Shown here piece by piece: positions 7,927 to 15,973 of a DNA stretch of 64,000 bases; positions within the stretch are counted from its first letter, which is position 1, and the number at the start of each line of letters is the position of its first letter. Source of the stretch: Verrucomicrobiota bacterium (GTDB taxonomy: Bacteria; Verrucomicrobiota; Verrucomicrobiia; Opitutales; Opitutaceae); the NCBI GenBank assembly GCA_023426435.1, contig JAFAAS010000103.1, positions 62,001 through 126,000 on the forward strand. Reading direction: 5' to 3'. Below the pieces are notes generated by a model, which was given only the letters and a program-made list of their open reading frames with translations, did no database searches and was not told where the DNA came from. The position numbers and the translations under genes were made by a program.

Positions 7927-9423
7927 CTACGCGCGCAACACGGTCCATATTTTCCGCCAGGCCTGCCGCGTGCCGAGCTCAAACGTCGCGCGCCGGCGAA
8001 ACACGAATCGATTCAGCGCGAGCGCAAATCCGACGCACGCCCACACGGTGAGCGCCATCAGGTGCAGAAAGTGCCACGGCTTCGGCCACGAGGGATTCCG
8101 CGCATAAAGCTCCGGCCAGCCGAAGGACAACAGCGGGTAAAACGTGGAGCCGAAAACAATCGTCGCGATCACCGCGCGCGCATCGACGTTGCGAAACAGC
8201 AGTCCCGTGATGAACGCAGCGAGAATCGGCATGCTGAAAAGTCCGAGCAGTTGTTGAATGAGCTGGATGATGCTTTCCGAGCGCATGTAGAGCGGGACCA
8301 TCGCCACGGAGAGCAGCGCAAAACCCACCTGCAGCCACACGCTCAAACGACGGATGCTGCCCGTGGGATTGATGTAGTTCTGGTGGAGATCGCAGACGTA
8401 AAGCGACGCCGCGGAGTTCAACGTCGCGTTGTAACTCGTCATCACCGCCGCAAACATTGCCGCGCCAAACGCGCCCAACAGCCACGAGGGCAACACCGCC
8501 GCGACGATCCGGCCATAGGTCGCGTCACCGAGCGGCCCAAACATCTGATACGCCGCGAGGCCCGGCAGCACGACCATCGGCGGCACGATCAACAGGCGCA
8601 CCACCGCGGCGGCATACGCGCCTTTCTGGGCTTCGCGAATCGAAGGCGCCGCGAGCACGCGCTGCGTGATCGTCTGGTTCGTGCTCCAATAATAAAGCTG
8701 CGTGAAGATCATCCCGGTCAGCAGCGTTTGCCACGGCAGCACCGAGTCGGGACCGCCGATCAACGTGAGTCGTTCGGGCGGAACGTTGGAAAGATCCCAG
8801 TTCACCGCCTGCATCGCGAGGAACGCCACGAGCAACGACATCCCCAGCACGATCACGCCGCTGTAAGTATCCGAAATCGCCACCGCGCGCAGCCCGCCAC
8901 CGATCGCATAGGCCGCGCCGACGACCGCCGTGCAACTCGCGATCGCGATGAGCGGCAGCTCGAGCCCGAACATCGTTTTGAGCAGCAGCGAACTCGTGTA
9001 GAGCATCACCGGCAAAAAAATGAAAATGTCGCCGAGCAGGAAAATGGAGCCGACGGTCGCGCGGACGTGTTTGTTGTTATAACGACGCTCGAGGAGCTCG
9101 GTGACGGTCGTGCACTTGTAGTGATAATAGAGCGGCACGAAGATCTTCGCGAGGAGGATGAGACCCGGCACGCCGGCGAGCTCCCAGCACACGACGAGCA
9201 GCATCTGATTGCCGTTCCAGCCGACGAGGGTGTCGGTGTTGATATTCGTCAACGTAAGCGACCCCGCGATGAACGCCCAATTGAGCGAACCGCTGGCGAG
9301 GAAGTATTCGCGCGCTTCGGAGCCGCGCGGTTGCGCGCGACGGCAATGCCACCACGTGAGAATCGCGACGATCAGATTGAGTCCGAGAAAAACGCCAACT
9401 TGGAGCAGGGCCGGAGCGGTCAT
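7927..9423 (-). CDS. sodium:solute symporter family (SSS) transporter
   Basis: A 498-aa inner-membrane protein with about 13 hydrophobic helices. SSS hallmarks visible are an early EYFLASGSLNWAFIAGSLTL, NINTDTLVGWNGNQMLLVVC, the region AVVGAAYAIGGGLRAVAISD followed by TYSGVIVLGM, and STNQTITQRVLAAPSIREAQ. The last phrase matches the WYWCTDQ..VQR.LaA segment of sugar-type SSS members. The usual family reaction is Na+-coupled uptake of sugars, inositols, amino acids or anions; the glucose/inositol-like motif and the sugar-enzyme neighbours favour a carbohydrate. ATG at 9423. Confidence 0.88.
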   Translation of the reverse strand: MTAPALLQVGVFLGLNLIVAILTWWHCRRAQPRGSEAREYFLASGSLNWAFIAGSLTLTNINTDTLVGWNGNQMLLVVCWELAGVPGLILLAKIFVPLYYHYKCTTVTELLERRYNNKHVRATVGSIFLLGDIFIFLPVMLYTSSLLLKTMFGLELPLIAIASCTAVVGAAYAIGGGLRAVAISDTYSGVIVLGMSLLVAFLAMQAVNWDLSNVPPERLTLIGGPDSVLPWQTLLTGMIFTQLYYWSTNQTITQRVLAAPSIREAQKGAYAAAVVRLLIVPPMVVLPGLAAYQMFGPLGDATYGRIVAAVLPSWLLGAFGAAMFAAVMTSYNATLNSAASLYVCDLHQNYINPTGSIRRLSVWLQVGFALLSVAMVPLYMRSESIIQLIQQLLGLFSMPILAAFITGLLFRNVDARAVIATIVFGSTFYPLLSFGWPELYARNPSWPKPWHFLHLMALTVWACVGFALALNRFVFRRRATFELGTRQAWRKIWTVLRA

Positions 9424-9497
9424 GGGGTCCGCGCAACCAGCCCGAATGCGTATCGCGCTTCAAAATCTTCGCATCCGGACACTCCGCATGAGCCCCG

Positions 9498-10019
9498 TCA
9501 ACGAGCCAGCAGTCCAAGGTTTGCCAGCTGCGTCTCGAGCTCCGCGATCGAACTCCATGGAAGGATGACGGAGTTTTTCCGTTCGTCGGGCGGATCGCGC
9601 TCGAGCGTGTCGGACCAGCCGCCGCAGCCCGTGAGCGGCAACAACGGTCGCTTGTGCAGCCACGCGAGGCAGACTTCCGATTTCGTTCCCGCGCGTCCGC
9701 CGATGACGATGCAGGCATCGCCCGCGAGCGCCATGAGGAGATTACGCGCGTCGCCCATGCCGCAGGGAATGAGCACGGAGCACGGCCAATCCTTCACGCC
9801 GATGTCGTCGTGCGGAACGATCGAGACAACAGTGCCGCCCGCGGCGAGCGCGCGTTCCGCCGCCACACGTGTGGCCGGCGCGCCGCACCCGCTCACCACC
9901 GTGATCCCGCGTCGCGCAAGAAACTCGCCTGCCGCGCCGGCAAGTTCGTAAGCACGCGAGCCCGGCTCAGCACTTCCGAGGATGCAAACCTGCGGAGCAC
10001 GCGACGAGAGAGTTGGCAT
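9498..10019 (-). CDS. SLOG/LOG-like Rossmann protein (TIGR00725 type)
   Basis: A 173-aa protein. The start (VCILGSAEPGSRAYELAGAA) is the GSa.p...y..A...G...A phrase of lysine-decarboxylase-like SLOG proteins, followed by ITVVSGCGAPATRVAAERAL and the glycine loop IGGRAGTKSEVCLAW, related to PGGxGTxxE in LOG enzymes. The last third contains RPLLPLTGCGGWSDTL. The ligand is probably a nucleotide or nucleotide-like molecule; LOG cytokinin-type phosphoribohydrolase activity is only a possibility because the PGG is replaced by IGG. ATG at 10019 is preferred to the upstream 10043 since the homologous core begins soon after it. Confidence 0.75.
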   Translation of the reverse strand: MPTLSSRAPQVCILGSAEPGSRAYELAGAAGEFLARRGITVVSGCGAPATRVAAERALAAGGTVVSIVPHDDIGVKDWPCSVLIPCGMGDARNLLMALAGDACIVIGGRAGTKSEVCLAWLHKRPLLPLTGCGGWSDTLERDPPDERKNSVILPWSSIAELETQLANLGLLAR

Positions 10020-10184
10020 GGCGCGCAGGCTGAAACGGTCCACGATGGCGACAAGCGAATTGGGCTTCGCTGCTCCCCGGAAGAGGCTTCCGCCGAACCC
10101 TGATGAGATGCGAAGCCACCGAGAAGATCAGTTCTCCGGGCCTCGGTATCTCCGCGGTCCAATTCCCGCTTCGCGGAACCGAGT

Positions 10185-10538
10185 TCAACTCCGGAGGATC
10201 TTCTCCATCGCTCGTCCCTTCGCGAGTTCGTCGATGAGTTTATCGAGATAGCGAATTTCGCGCATGAGAGGTTCTTCGATTTCTTCGATGCGAACTCCGC
10301 AGATCACGCCTTTGATCGACGCGCGCGCCGGATTCAGCTCCGGAGCTTTCGCGAAGAAGGTCTCGAAGTCCGTTTTCTTCGCGACCTGCGCGTCCAACTG
10401 CCTCTGACTGTAGCCCGTCAGCCAGCGGATGATTTCGTCAACCTCCGCCTTCGTGCGCCCCTTCCGCTCCGCCTTCGTGATGTAAAGAGTATAAACATCG
10501 GCAAACGGAAGGGTGTAGATGCGATGCTTGTTCTTCAT
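10185..10538 (-). CDS. DUF2200 protein
   Basis: A 117-aa protein that matches DUF2200 nearly end to end from recall: KHRIYTLPFADVYTLYITKA, ERKGRTKAEVDEIIRWLTGY, the SQRQLDAQVAKKTDFETFFA segment, NPARASIKGVICGVRIEEIE and a closing EPLMREIRYLDKLIDELAKG. Family function is unknown; members are small cytoplasmic proteins with scattered distribution that suggests horizontal spread. Transcribed alone, divergent from the DUF1080 gene. Confidence 0.9.
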   Translation of the reverse strand: MKNKHRIYTLPFADVYTLYITKAERKGRTKAEVDEIIRWLTGYSQRQLDAQVAKKTDFETFFAKAPELNPARASIKGVICGVRIEEIEEPLMREIRYLDKLIDELAKGRAMEKILRS

Positions 10539-10645
10539 AGCGCGAGGGGGTTCGGGGTTGGCCGCACACGGGTTTGGCGACCGTGACCGATGTTGCCGAA
10601 CTCGTCTCGCGGAACAATCGTAACTTCACCCACGCCCCATTCCCC

Positions 10646-11287
10646 ATGAAACGTTCGTTCACTCCTTCCTTTCTGAAAGGCGCCGTCTTCGTGCTCGCTC
10701 TCGTGCTGTCGCCGTCAGTCCACGCAGCGACCGACAAATCGAGCTTCGTGTCGCTGTTCGATGGCACCGATCTCTCCCACTTCGACGCCGAGGCATCGCG
10801 GGGTTTCTGGCGGATCGAAGACGGCGTGCTGATCGGCACGAATGACGCCGCTCTCACGGGCAACTATCTCACGACGAAGAAAGCGTATCGCGATTTCATC
10901 CTCGAATTCGACGTCCGCTGGAAAGCGACGACGCCCCGCGGGATCGATACCGGAGTCGAGATGCGGAGTCCGCCGATCCAACTGCAGCTCGGCGTCTCGG
11001 GTAGTTTGCGCGTGGATATGTCCGGCTCGTTCTACACCGGCGGCAAACCCGCCTATCCCGAAGAGGGCCAGGCCAAGGACGCCCAAAACCTCATGAAACC
11101 CGAAGGCGAGTGGAACACGTTTCGCGTCCAGGCCAGGGGCGACACGTTCACGTGCTGGATCAATGGCGTGAAAGCTTCGGAATACGCCAATCCCAAGTTC
11201 GCCGATCCCGCGCCACTCCGCTTCCAGATCCATCCCGACGTCGCGATGGAGTGCGAATACCGGAACATCAAAATCGCCGGACTATGA
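10646..11287 (+). CDS. secreted DUF1080 (3-keto-disaccharide hydrolase-like) protein
   Basis: A 213-aa protein. From ATG 10646 it has a signal peptide (KGAVFVLALVLSPSVHA) and one jelly-roll domain: FVSLFDGTDLSHFDAEASRG, FWRIEDGVLIGTNDA, DFILEFDVRWKA and a final AMECEYRNIKIAGL. These are the landmarks of DUF1080, a concanavalin-like fold with 3-ketoglycoside hydrolase members and many uncharacterised ones. It acts in the periplasm or outside. The start at 10574 would place 24 non-hydrophobic residues before the signal, so it is rejected. Confidence 0.85.
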   Translation: MKRSFTPSFLKGAVFVLALVLSPSVHAATDKSSFVSLFDGTDLSHFDAEASRGFWRIEDGVLIGTNDAALTGNYLTTKKAYRDFILEFDVRWKATTPRGIDTGVEMRSPPIQLQLGVSGSLRVDMSGSFYTGGKPAYPEEGQAKDAQNLMKPEGEWNTFRVQARGDTFTCWINGVKASEYANPKFADPAPLRFQIHPDVAMECEYRNIKIAGL

Positions 11288-11583
11288 ACGCGCGCCCGCC
11301 CCCGGCGGGGACGGTCGGCAGTGGTCGAGAACAGCGCCGGGCGGTCGGGAAGTGACGGAAGGTTCAAACACCAAACCGATCGAACGAACCTGTCCGCGAG
11401 TTCGTATTTCGCCGCGCCGCGATCGCAACGTCGTCAGCTCGCATTGCTCGACCACGCGTTTGTTTTCGAAGCCGCAGACATCCGCGGGCGTGCTTTCGGG
11501 GGCGGAAGGGAGAACTGTCCGCGACGCTTTCGCTTGGCGTCCGATGCACAAGCGGTCAGCAAACGTGAACCCCGCCCCCCCAT

Positions 11584-13287
11584 TTGAAAACCTCATCCGT
11601 GCCCTCCCCTCGCACGGCAGCGGCCGATCTCTCGGAAGATAGCCGCCTGCTGCAGTCCATCGCCAACGAGCCGCTGCGCAAACGACTGCCGATCTACTTC
11701 AAGCTCTCCGGCCCAGGCTGGTTGCAAAGCGCGATCACACTCGGCGGAGCGTCGCTTTCCGGCAGTCTTTATCTCGGCGTCATCGGCGGGTTCGGCCTGC
11801 TTTGGCTGCAGCCGCTCGCGATGATCATGGGCATCGTGATGCTTTGCGCCGTGGGCTACGTCACCATGGCCACCGGCCGCCGGCCGCTGGAGGCGATCAA
11901 CGAATTCGTGAATCCGGTTCTCGGATACGCCTGGGCGGCCGCGGCGCTCCTCGCGAGTATCGTGTGGGCAATGCCGCAGTATTCGCTCTCGATCGCCGTG
12001 CTGCGCCAGAATCTCCTGCCGGATCTTCTCGGCGATAACGGTCCGTTCGGTTCCTTCGGAGGCAAGCTCGTGCCGACGCTCGTGATTCTCGCGCTGTCCA
12101 CCTGCGTCACGTGGAACTACGGCAGGGGCGGTCGCGGCGTGAAGCTCTACGAAAATACGCTCAAGGCGGCCGTCTTCCTCATCGTGCTGTGCTTCGGCGG
12201 TGTCATCGTGGCGCTGGCATTGTCGCCCGCGGGCCTCGACTGGAGCGGCGTCGCTCGTGGTTTCGTTCCCGACTTTTCGTATCTGAGCCGGCCGGCCGAC
12301 GTGTTCGTGCCGCTGATCGCTCAAACCGCGCCCGAGCATCACGCTTTCTGGACCAACCTCATCGTCGCCAATCAACGCGATGTGATCGTCGCCGGCGCCG
12401 CCGCGGCGGTGGGCATCAACATGACGTTTCTGTTTCCCTATTCCATTCTGCGGCGCCGTTGGGGTGGTGAATTCAGCGGCCTCCTAAAGTTCGACCTCGC
12501 GACGGGCATGCTGATCCCTTTCACGCTCGCCACGAGCTTCGTGGTAATGGCCGCCGCGACCCAGTTCCACGGCGTTCCCCAAGGCGGCCTGCCCGGCAGC
12601 GACGCCGTCGTGGTAACTGCGCCAGCGTCGCCGCTGCAGCTGCGCGAGTTCAACGGCCTGCTCAGCTCGCTGGAAAGCGAGCGCGCCGCCGCCGGCGCAA
12701 CCGCAAGCATTTCATCGGCCGACCAACAGCTCGCCGCGGTGCTCGTCAACCGCGATGCCCATCATCTCGCCGCCGCACTCGAACCGCTCACCGGCCACTT
12801 CCTCGCCCACATCATCTTCGGACTCGGCGTGCTCGGCATGGCCTTGTCGACGAGCACGCTGATGATGTTGATCACCGGCCAGGTGATTTGCGCGGTCTTC
12901 AAACGCGAAGAAGGCGGCTGGTTGTTTCGCGTCGGCAGCCTTGCCGCGGCCGCGGGCGCGCTGGGGCCGTTCTTCTGGAGCAAAGCGGCGTTCTATCTCG
13001 CGATTCCGGCGTCGGTCTTCGCCTTCATCCTTCTGCCGATCGCTTATTTCACATTTTTCCTGATGATGAATCACGAGCGACTGCTCGGCGACGCGATGCC
13101 GCGCGGCGGCCGTCGCGTGGCTTGGAACACATTGATGGGCGTCACGGTGATCGTGATCGCGGCGGCGAGCGCCTTCATGATCCACAACAAAGCTGGCAAC
13201 ACCGGGCTGCTCGCGGCCGGCGGTCTGATCCTCGCCGCGATCGTCGCGCATTTCGTCCGGCGTCGCAGTGCGGGAAACCGTGAGTGA
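11584..13287 (+). CDS. divergent Nramp-like membrane transporter
   Basis: A 567-aa protein with about 11-12 membrane helices. The core resembles Nramp: GPGWLQSAITLGGASLSGSL at residues 43-62 aligns with the TM1 of metal transporters, followed by YLGVIGGFGLLWLQPLAMI and a TM2-like IVMLCAVGYVTMATGRRPLE. The TM1 DPGN metal motif is replaced by GGAS (54-57), and the TM6 MPHN region is NMTFLFPYS near 279-287, so the usual divalent-metal ligands are missing. A hydrophilic stretch of about 85 residues (around 325-410) interrupts the helices. TTG at 11584 or GTG at 11599 are possible starts. Substrate unknown. Confidence 0.7.
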   Translation: MKTSSVPSPRTAAADLSEDSRLLQSIANEPLRKRLPIYFKLSGPGWLQSAITLGGASLSGSLYLGVIGGFGLLWLQPLAMIMGIVMLCAVGYVTMATGRRPLEAINEFVNPVLGYAWAAAALLASIVWAMPQYSLSIAVLRQNLLPDLLGDNGPFGSFGGKLVPTLVILALSTCVTWNYGRGGRGVKLYENTLKAAVFLIVLCFGGVIVALALSPAGLDWSGVARGFVPDFSYLSRPADVFVPLIAQTAPEHHAFWTNLIVANQRDVIVAGAAAAVGINMTFLFPYSILRRRWGGEFSGLLKFDLATGMLIPFTLATSFVVMAAATQFHGVPQGGLPGSDAVVVTAPASPLQLREFNGLLSSLESERAAAGATASISSADQQLAAVLVNRDAHHLAAALEPLTGHFLAHIIFGLGVLGMALSTSTLMMLITGQVICAVFKREEGGWLFRVGSLAAAAGALGPFFWSKAAFYLAIPASVFAFILLPIAYFTFFLMMNHERLLGDAMPRGGRRVAWNTLMGVTVIVIAAASAFMIHNKAGNTGLLAAGGLILAAIVAHFVRRRSAGNRE

Positions 13288-13303
13288 GCGAGCCGCACCG
13301 GAT

Positions 13304-13329
13304 GTAGGAGCCCGCTTGCGGGCGATTCC
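13304..13329. repeat. REP-like palindrome, copy 2
   Basis: GTAGGAGCCCGCTTGCGGGC followed by GATTCC. Relative to the other two copies, the stem carries a paired change (GCCTGC/GCAGGC to GCCCGC/GCGGGC), so base pairing is kept. Confidence 0.8.
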
Positions 13330-13438
13330 CCAAGGCGACAGCCGACTCATATCGCCGGCCCGCACGCTCCTTCATCGGCGGCGTATAGCATATTAAATAG
13401 TGCCATAGCCGTTGGCCGAATCGGAAAACCCGATTTGA

Positions 13439-13511
13439 ACCACGAAGGCACCGAGCACACAGAGGAAGGCGACGGGATCTCTCCGTGCCTCCGTGCTTCT
13501 GTTCACCTGAA
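13439..13511. repeat. imperfect hairpin repeat (ACCACGAAGGCACCGAG type)
   Basis: AACCACGAAGGCACCGAGCA on the left faces CTCCGTGCCTCCGTGCTTCT on the right as an imperfect inverted repeat. It resembles the CACGAAGGCACGAAG-type intergenic repeats I recall from many bacterial genomes. It sits between copy 2 of the REP-like palindrome and the MITE. Confidence 0.5.
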
Positions 13512-13536
13512 GGGCTATCGTTTTCTGAAAACGCTC

Positions 13537-13723
13537 TAGTGTCCTGTCCCGCAAGTAACGTTAGGAATTCGAATGCCAAATGATGGCTGTCATTCTGAGC
13601 GTAGCGAAGAATCCACGTGTGCGTCCGCGGCCGATCGGCGTCCTGGATTCTTCGCTACGCTCAGAATGACAACCGCTGTTAGGTGCCCCGAATTATCGAC
13701 GTTTCCTGCGGGACAGGACACTA
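13537..13723. mobile_element. 187-bp TA-bounded MITE
   Basis: Both ends carry the terminal inverted repeat TAGTGTCCTGTCCCGCA (17 bp perfect), which continues imperfectly to ~36 bp (AACGT and AATTCG conserved inside). TA lies at each extremity, as expected for IS630/Tc1-type target duplication. No transposase is encoded, so it is non-autonomous. A second, 28-bp perfect inverted repeat is nested inside. The right end supplies the TAG stop codon of the minus-strand gre-like gene. The IS family assignment is inference from the TA boundaries alone. Confidence 0.7.
13588..13671. repeat. nested hairpin with 28-bp perfect arms
   Basis: Arms 13588-13615 and 13644-13671 are perfect reverse complements (left arm begins TGTCATTCTGAGCGTAGCGA), separated by 28 nt. 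It closely resembles the GTCATTCTGAGCGAAGCGAAG-type repeat I recall as widespread in unrelated bacteria. It forms the centre of the MITE and would fold into a very stable stem in RNA or single-stranded DNA. Confidence 0.85.
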
Positions 13724-14332
13724 ATCTTCGATCTCCGGCGGCTTGATCGGCATGAGGAGGCGATCGAGTTCGGACTGCGTGGGATTGCGAATCGAGAGGA
13801 CCGTGAGGAGCGATTCGCCCGCCGGGAGCCGCACTTGATTTTGTTCGCCGGCGGCGAGGCCGAGGAGCGCGGCCGCCAGCGGCGAGTTGTGCGGGAGGCA
13901 CTCGATGCCGGATTCCGGATCGGACGCCGTCTCGCCATACGTCGTGACAAGAAACGTGAACCGATGCTTCCGCTTCGTCGCGAGATCCTCCTTCTCGATT
14001 CGCGTGACGTGTCCGAGTTGCAGCGTGTCCGTCGGCTTCGCGAGCCACGTGGCGGGATCGACTTCGATGAAGGTGTTGCGGGCCACGAAGCGATCGAGCG
14101 CGGTCATCTTCCGATCGACGGCGCGAATCGCTTCCTTGGCGGCCTTGAAGCCAAAGTTCTCACGCAAGTCACCCTGACTGTGCGCCTCGACTTTGTCCGC
14201 GACCAATGCAACGCGCTTCACCTTCAACGCTTCAAACTCCTCCGCGAGCACGCGATTGTAGCCGGGGCGCACGTAGATCGTCGTGGGCTCGGGCGGCGGC
14301 GGACGGAAAATGTTTTTTCGACGAAGCGGCAT
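13721..14332 (-). CDS. GreA/GreB-family transcription factor-like protein
   Basis: A 203-aa protein. The N-terminal half has the Gre coiled-coil signature AHSQGDLRENFGFKAAKEAI, retaining the D and E that in GreA sit at the hairpin tip and activate RNA cleavage (GDLSENAEY in GreA). The C-terminal FKBP-like part shows ECLPHNSPLAAALLGLAAGE and a closing LPAGESLLTVLSI. It is longer than GreA (~158 aa), with an N-terminal extension and a 22-residue tail. Expected role: rescue of backtracked RNA polymerase, or competition at the secondary channel. Its TAG stop is the first triplet of the MITE, so the native tail may have differed. Confidence 0.8.
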   Translation of the reverse strand: MPLRRKNIFRPPPPEPTTIYVRPGYNRVLAEEFEALKVKRVALVADKVEAHSQGDLRENFGFKAAKEAIRAVDRKMTALDRFVARNTFIEVDPATWLAKPTDTLQLGHVTRIEKEDLATKRKHRFTFLVTTYGETASDPESGIECLPHNSPLAAALLGLAAGEQNQVRLPAGESLLTVLSIRNPTQSELDRLLMPIKPPEIED

Positions 14333-14415
14333 GTCCGCGCGGAATCAGCACGCGCCGCGGGGAAAGGCAATCCCCCGGCACACTCGAAGAGCGACGCGAC
14401 GAAATCATGCGCGGG

Positions 14416-15783
14416 TCAGACGAAACGGAACGCCAAGGGAAACCCGACCACGACGATCGCCGCCCATATGGCATACGCGGGCAGATAACCCGTTTGCCAT
14501 CGCTCGAGCGCCTGGAACGTTCCCCGACCCAAAAGAAAGCGGAGATAAATCACCGCCGATCCGCCGAGATTGATCAGCAAGAGGATGTTCTCGCCGAGCG
14601 CCGCGATGCGATTGGGACTGAGCCCAAATTCGCCGATGCGCGCCGCGATCGCCGCCAATGCGACCCCATCCGCCAGCAGTGCACTCACGACGAGGATCAG
14701 TTGCAGCACATCGAATGCGCCGGGCGGCGCCCGATGATCGCGCGCCGACATCGAGTAAAGCAGCAAGCCCAGCACGACCACGAGCAGCAGATCGAAGCCG
14801 ATGAGCAGATCGCGTTCGATCGATACCACTCGGCCGGACCACACGAGCGCCACGAGAAACGCCACCAGCATCGCGGCGAAGAGCGGCGTGAAGAGCCGCG
14901 TGAGCATCGGCGCGATATTCTCGATGACGTTTTGTTTCGCCTCCACCAGCCACGACGCGACGACGGCCGCGCCTGCGGCGCCACACGGCAGGAGCCACGC
15001 TTCGAAGAACGGCTCGATGTCGACGCCGATCGAGTGAAACGTCAGCGCCATGAACGCGCATAGAACGCCACCGCCCAGCGCGATCAACACGTAGTAAATG
15101 AAGAGCTCGCCGGAGAACCGAATGAAGTCCATGCGACCCGCCACCTCGCGCCATCGCGTGCCGGCGTAAGCGACGCCCATCACCAGGAAAAGCGCGATCG
15201 GCAGATGCGCTGCGGTGAGCGCTTCGAATTCGCGGGCTCCGCCAAAGCCGGGAAGATTGGCCAACACGGCGGCCACGACGAACGCCCCCGCCAATCCCGC
15301 AATCGTCCCGACGCCACATCCGCGTTTCCACACGAAGTATGCCGTCAACCACGGCAACACGAAGAAACTGAGATTGCGGAAGTAGAGGCTCGCAGCCTGC
15401 TGCGGGCTGAGTTCGAACAGCGCGGGCACTTTGATGCTGACCGCGGCAAGCACCGCGCATCCTAACGCGATCGCAGCATCCTTGGACGCCCAGCGATTGC
15501 GTTCGTAAAACCGATCGGGCGCCTCCGTCGGCAATCTCCAAGCTCGCGCCGCATGATCGCGTGCGAACTCAGCCGCGATCGCGTCGCGACGGCCCACGCG
15601 TTTCACCGCCACCCAAAACGCTTCGTCGCCGGCCAGCCCCGCGCGCGCGAGATCCGCGATCTCGCTGCGCAATTGAACCTCCAGCTTGCCATCGACGGCC
15701 GGAACGCCGCGCCGGCGATGCAGGAAGCTGCGCCACGTTCCAATCTGCTCTTCGATCCATCCGGAATGATGTAGGTCAGCCAT
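14416..15783 (-). CDS. multi-pass membrane protein with HAAS/permease-prefix-like N-terminus
   Basis: A 455-aa protein. Residues 1-85 form a helical cytoplasmic domain (LEVQLRSEIADLARAGLAGD, then EAFWVAVKRVGRRDAIAAEF) like the HAAS or permease-prefix domains that precede membrane regions and often accompany PadR regulators. About ten hydrophobic helices follow. The arrangement resembles DUF4153-type membrane proteins, but the match is not firm. No PadR gene is adjacent. Function unknown. ATG at 15783 lies 190 bp from the oppositely oriented beta-galactosidase start. Confidence 0.7.
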   Translation of the reverse strand: MADLHHSGWIEEQIGTWRSFLHRRRGVPAVDGKLEVQLRSEIADLARAGLAGDEAFWVAVKRVGRRDAIAAEFARDHAARAWRLPTEAPDRFYERNRWASKDAAIALGCAVLAAVSIKVPALFELSPQQAASLYFRNLSFFVLPWLTAYFVWKRGCGVGTIAGLAGAFVVAAVLANLPGFGGAREFEALTAAHLPIALFLVMGVAYAGTRWREVAGRMDFIRFSGELFIYYVLIALGGGVLCAFMALTFHSIGVDIEPFFEAWLLPCGAAGAAVVASWLVEAKQNVIENIAPMLTRLFTPLFAAMLVAFLVALVWSGRVVSIERDLLIGFDLLLVVVLGLLLYSMSARDHRAPPGAFDVLQLILVVSALLADGVALAAIAARIGEFGLSPNRIAALGENILLLINLGGSAVIYLRFLLGRGTFQALERWQTGYLPAYAIWAAIVVVGFPLAFRFV

Positions 15784-15973
15784 GCCTCACGTTGCCGCGG
15801 GCCCGTGAAATGGTGATGAAGCCGCTGGGAAATGAACGTGAAATCCGTCCCTCGCGCCGACCTCCGCCGCTCTACGCAGAAGTATGAATGATCGTGGCGT
15901 CGACGCGGCGCGCGACGGCGCATTTCTGTGCGGCGAAACAATCATGTGTCCTCGAATTTTCGATACGCTCCCC

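Noticed and set aside
7648..9951. A 767-aa open frame on plus, opposite the SSS symporter
   Set aside because: Arg/His/Pro-rich shadow of a GC-rich gene; no motif, while the minus strand gives a clear SSS protein.
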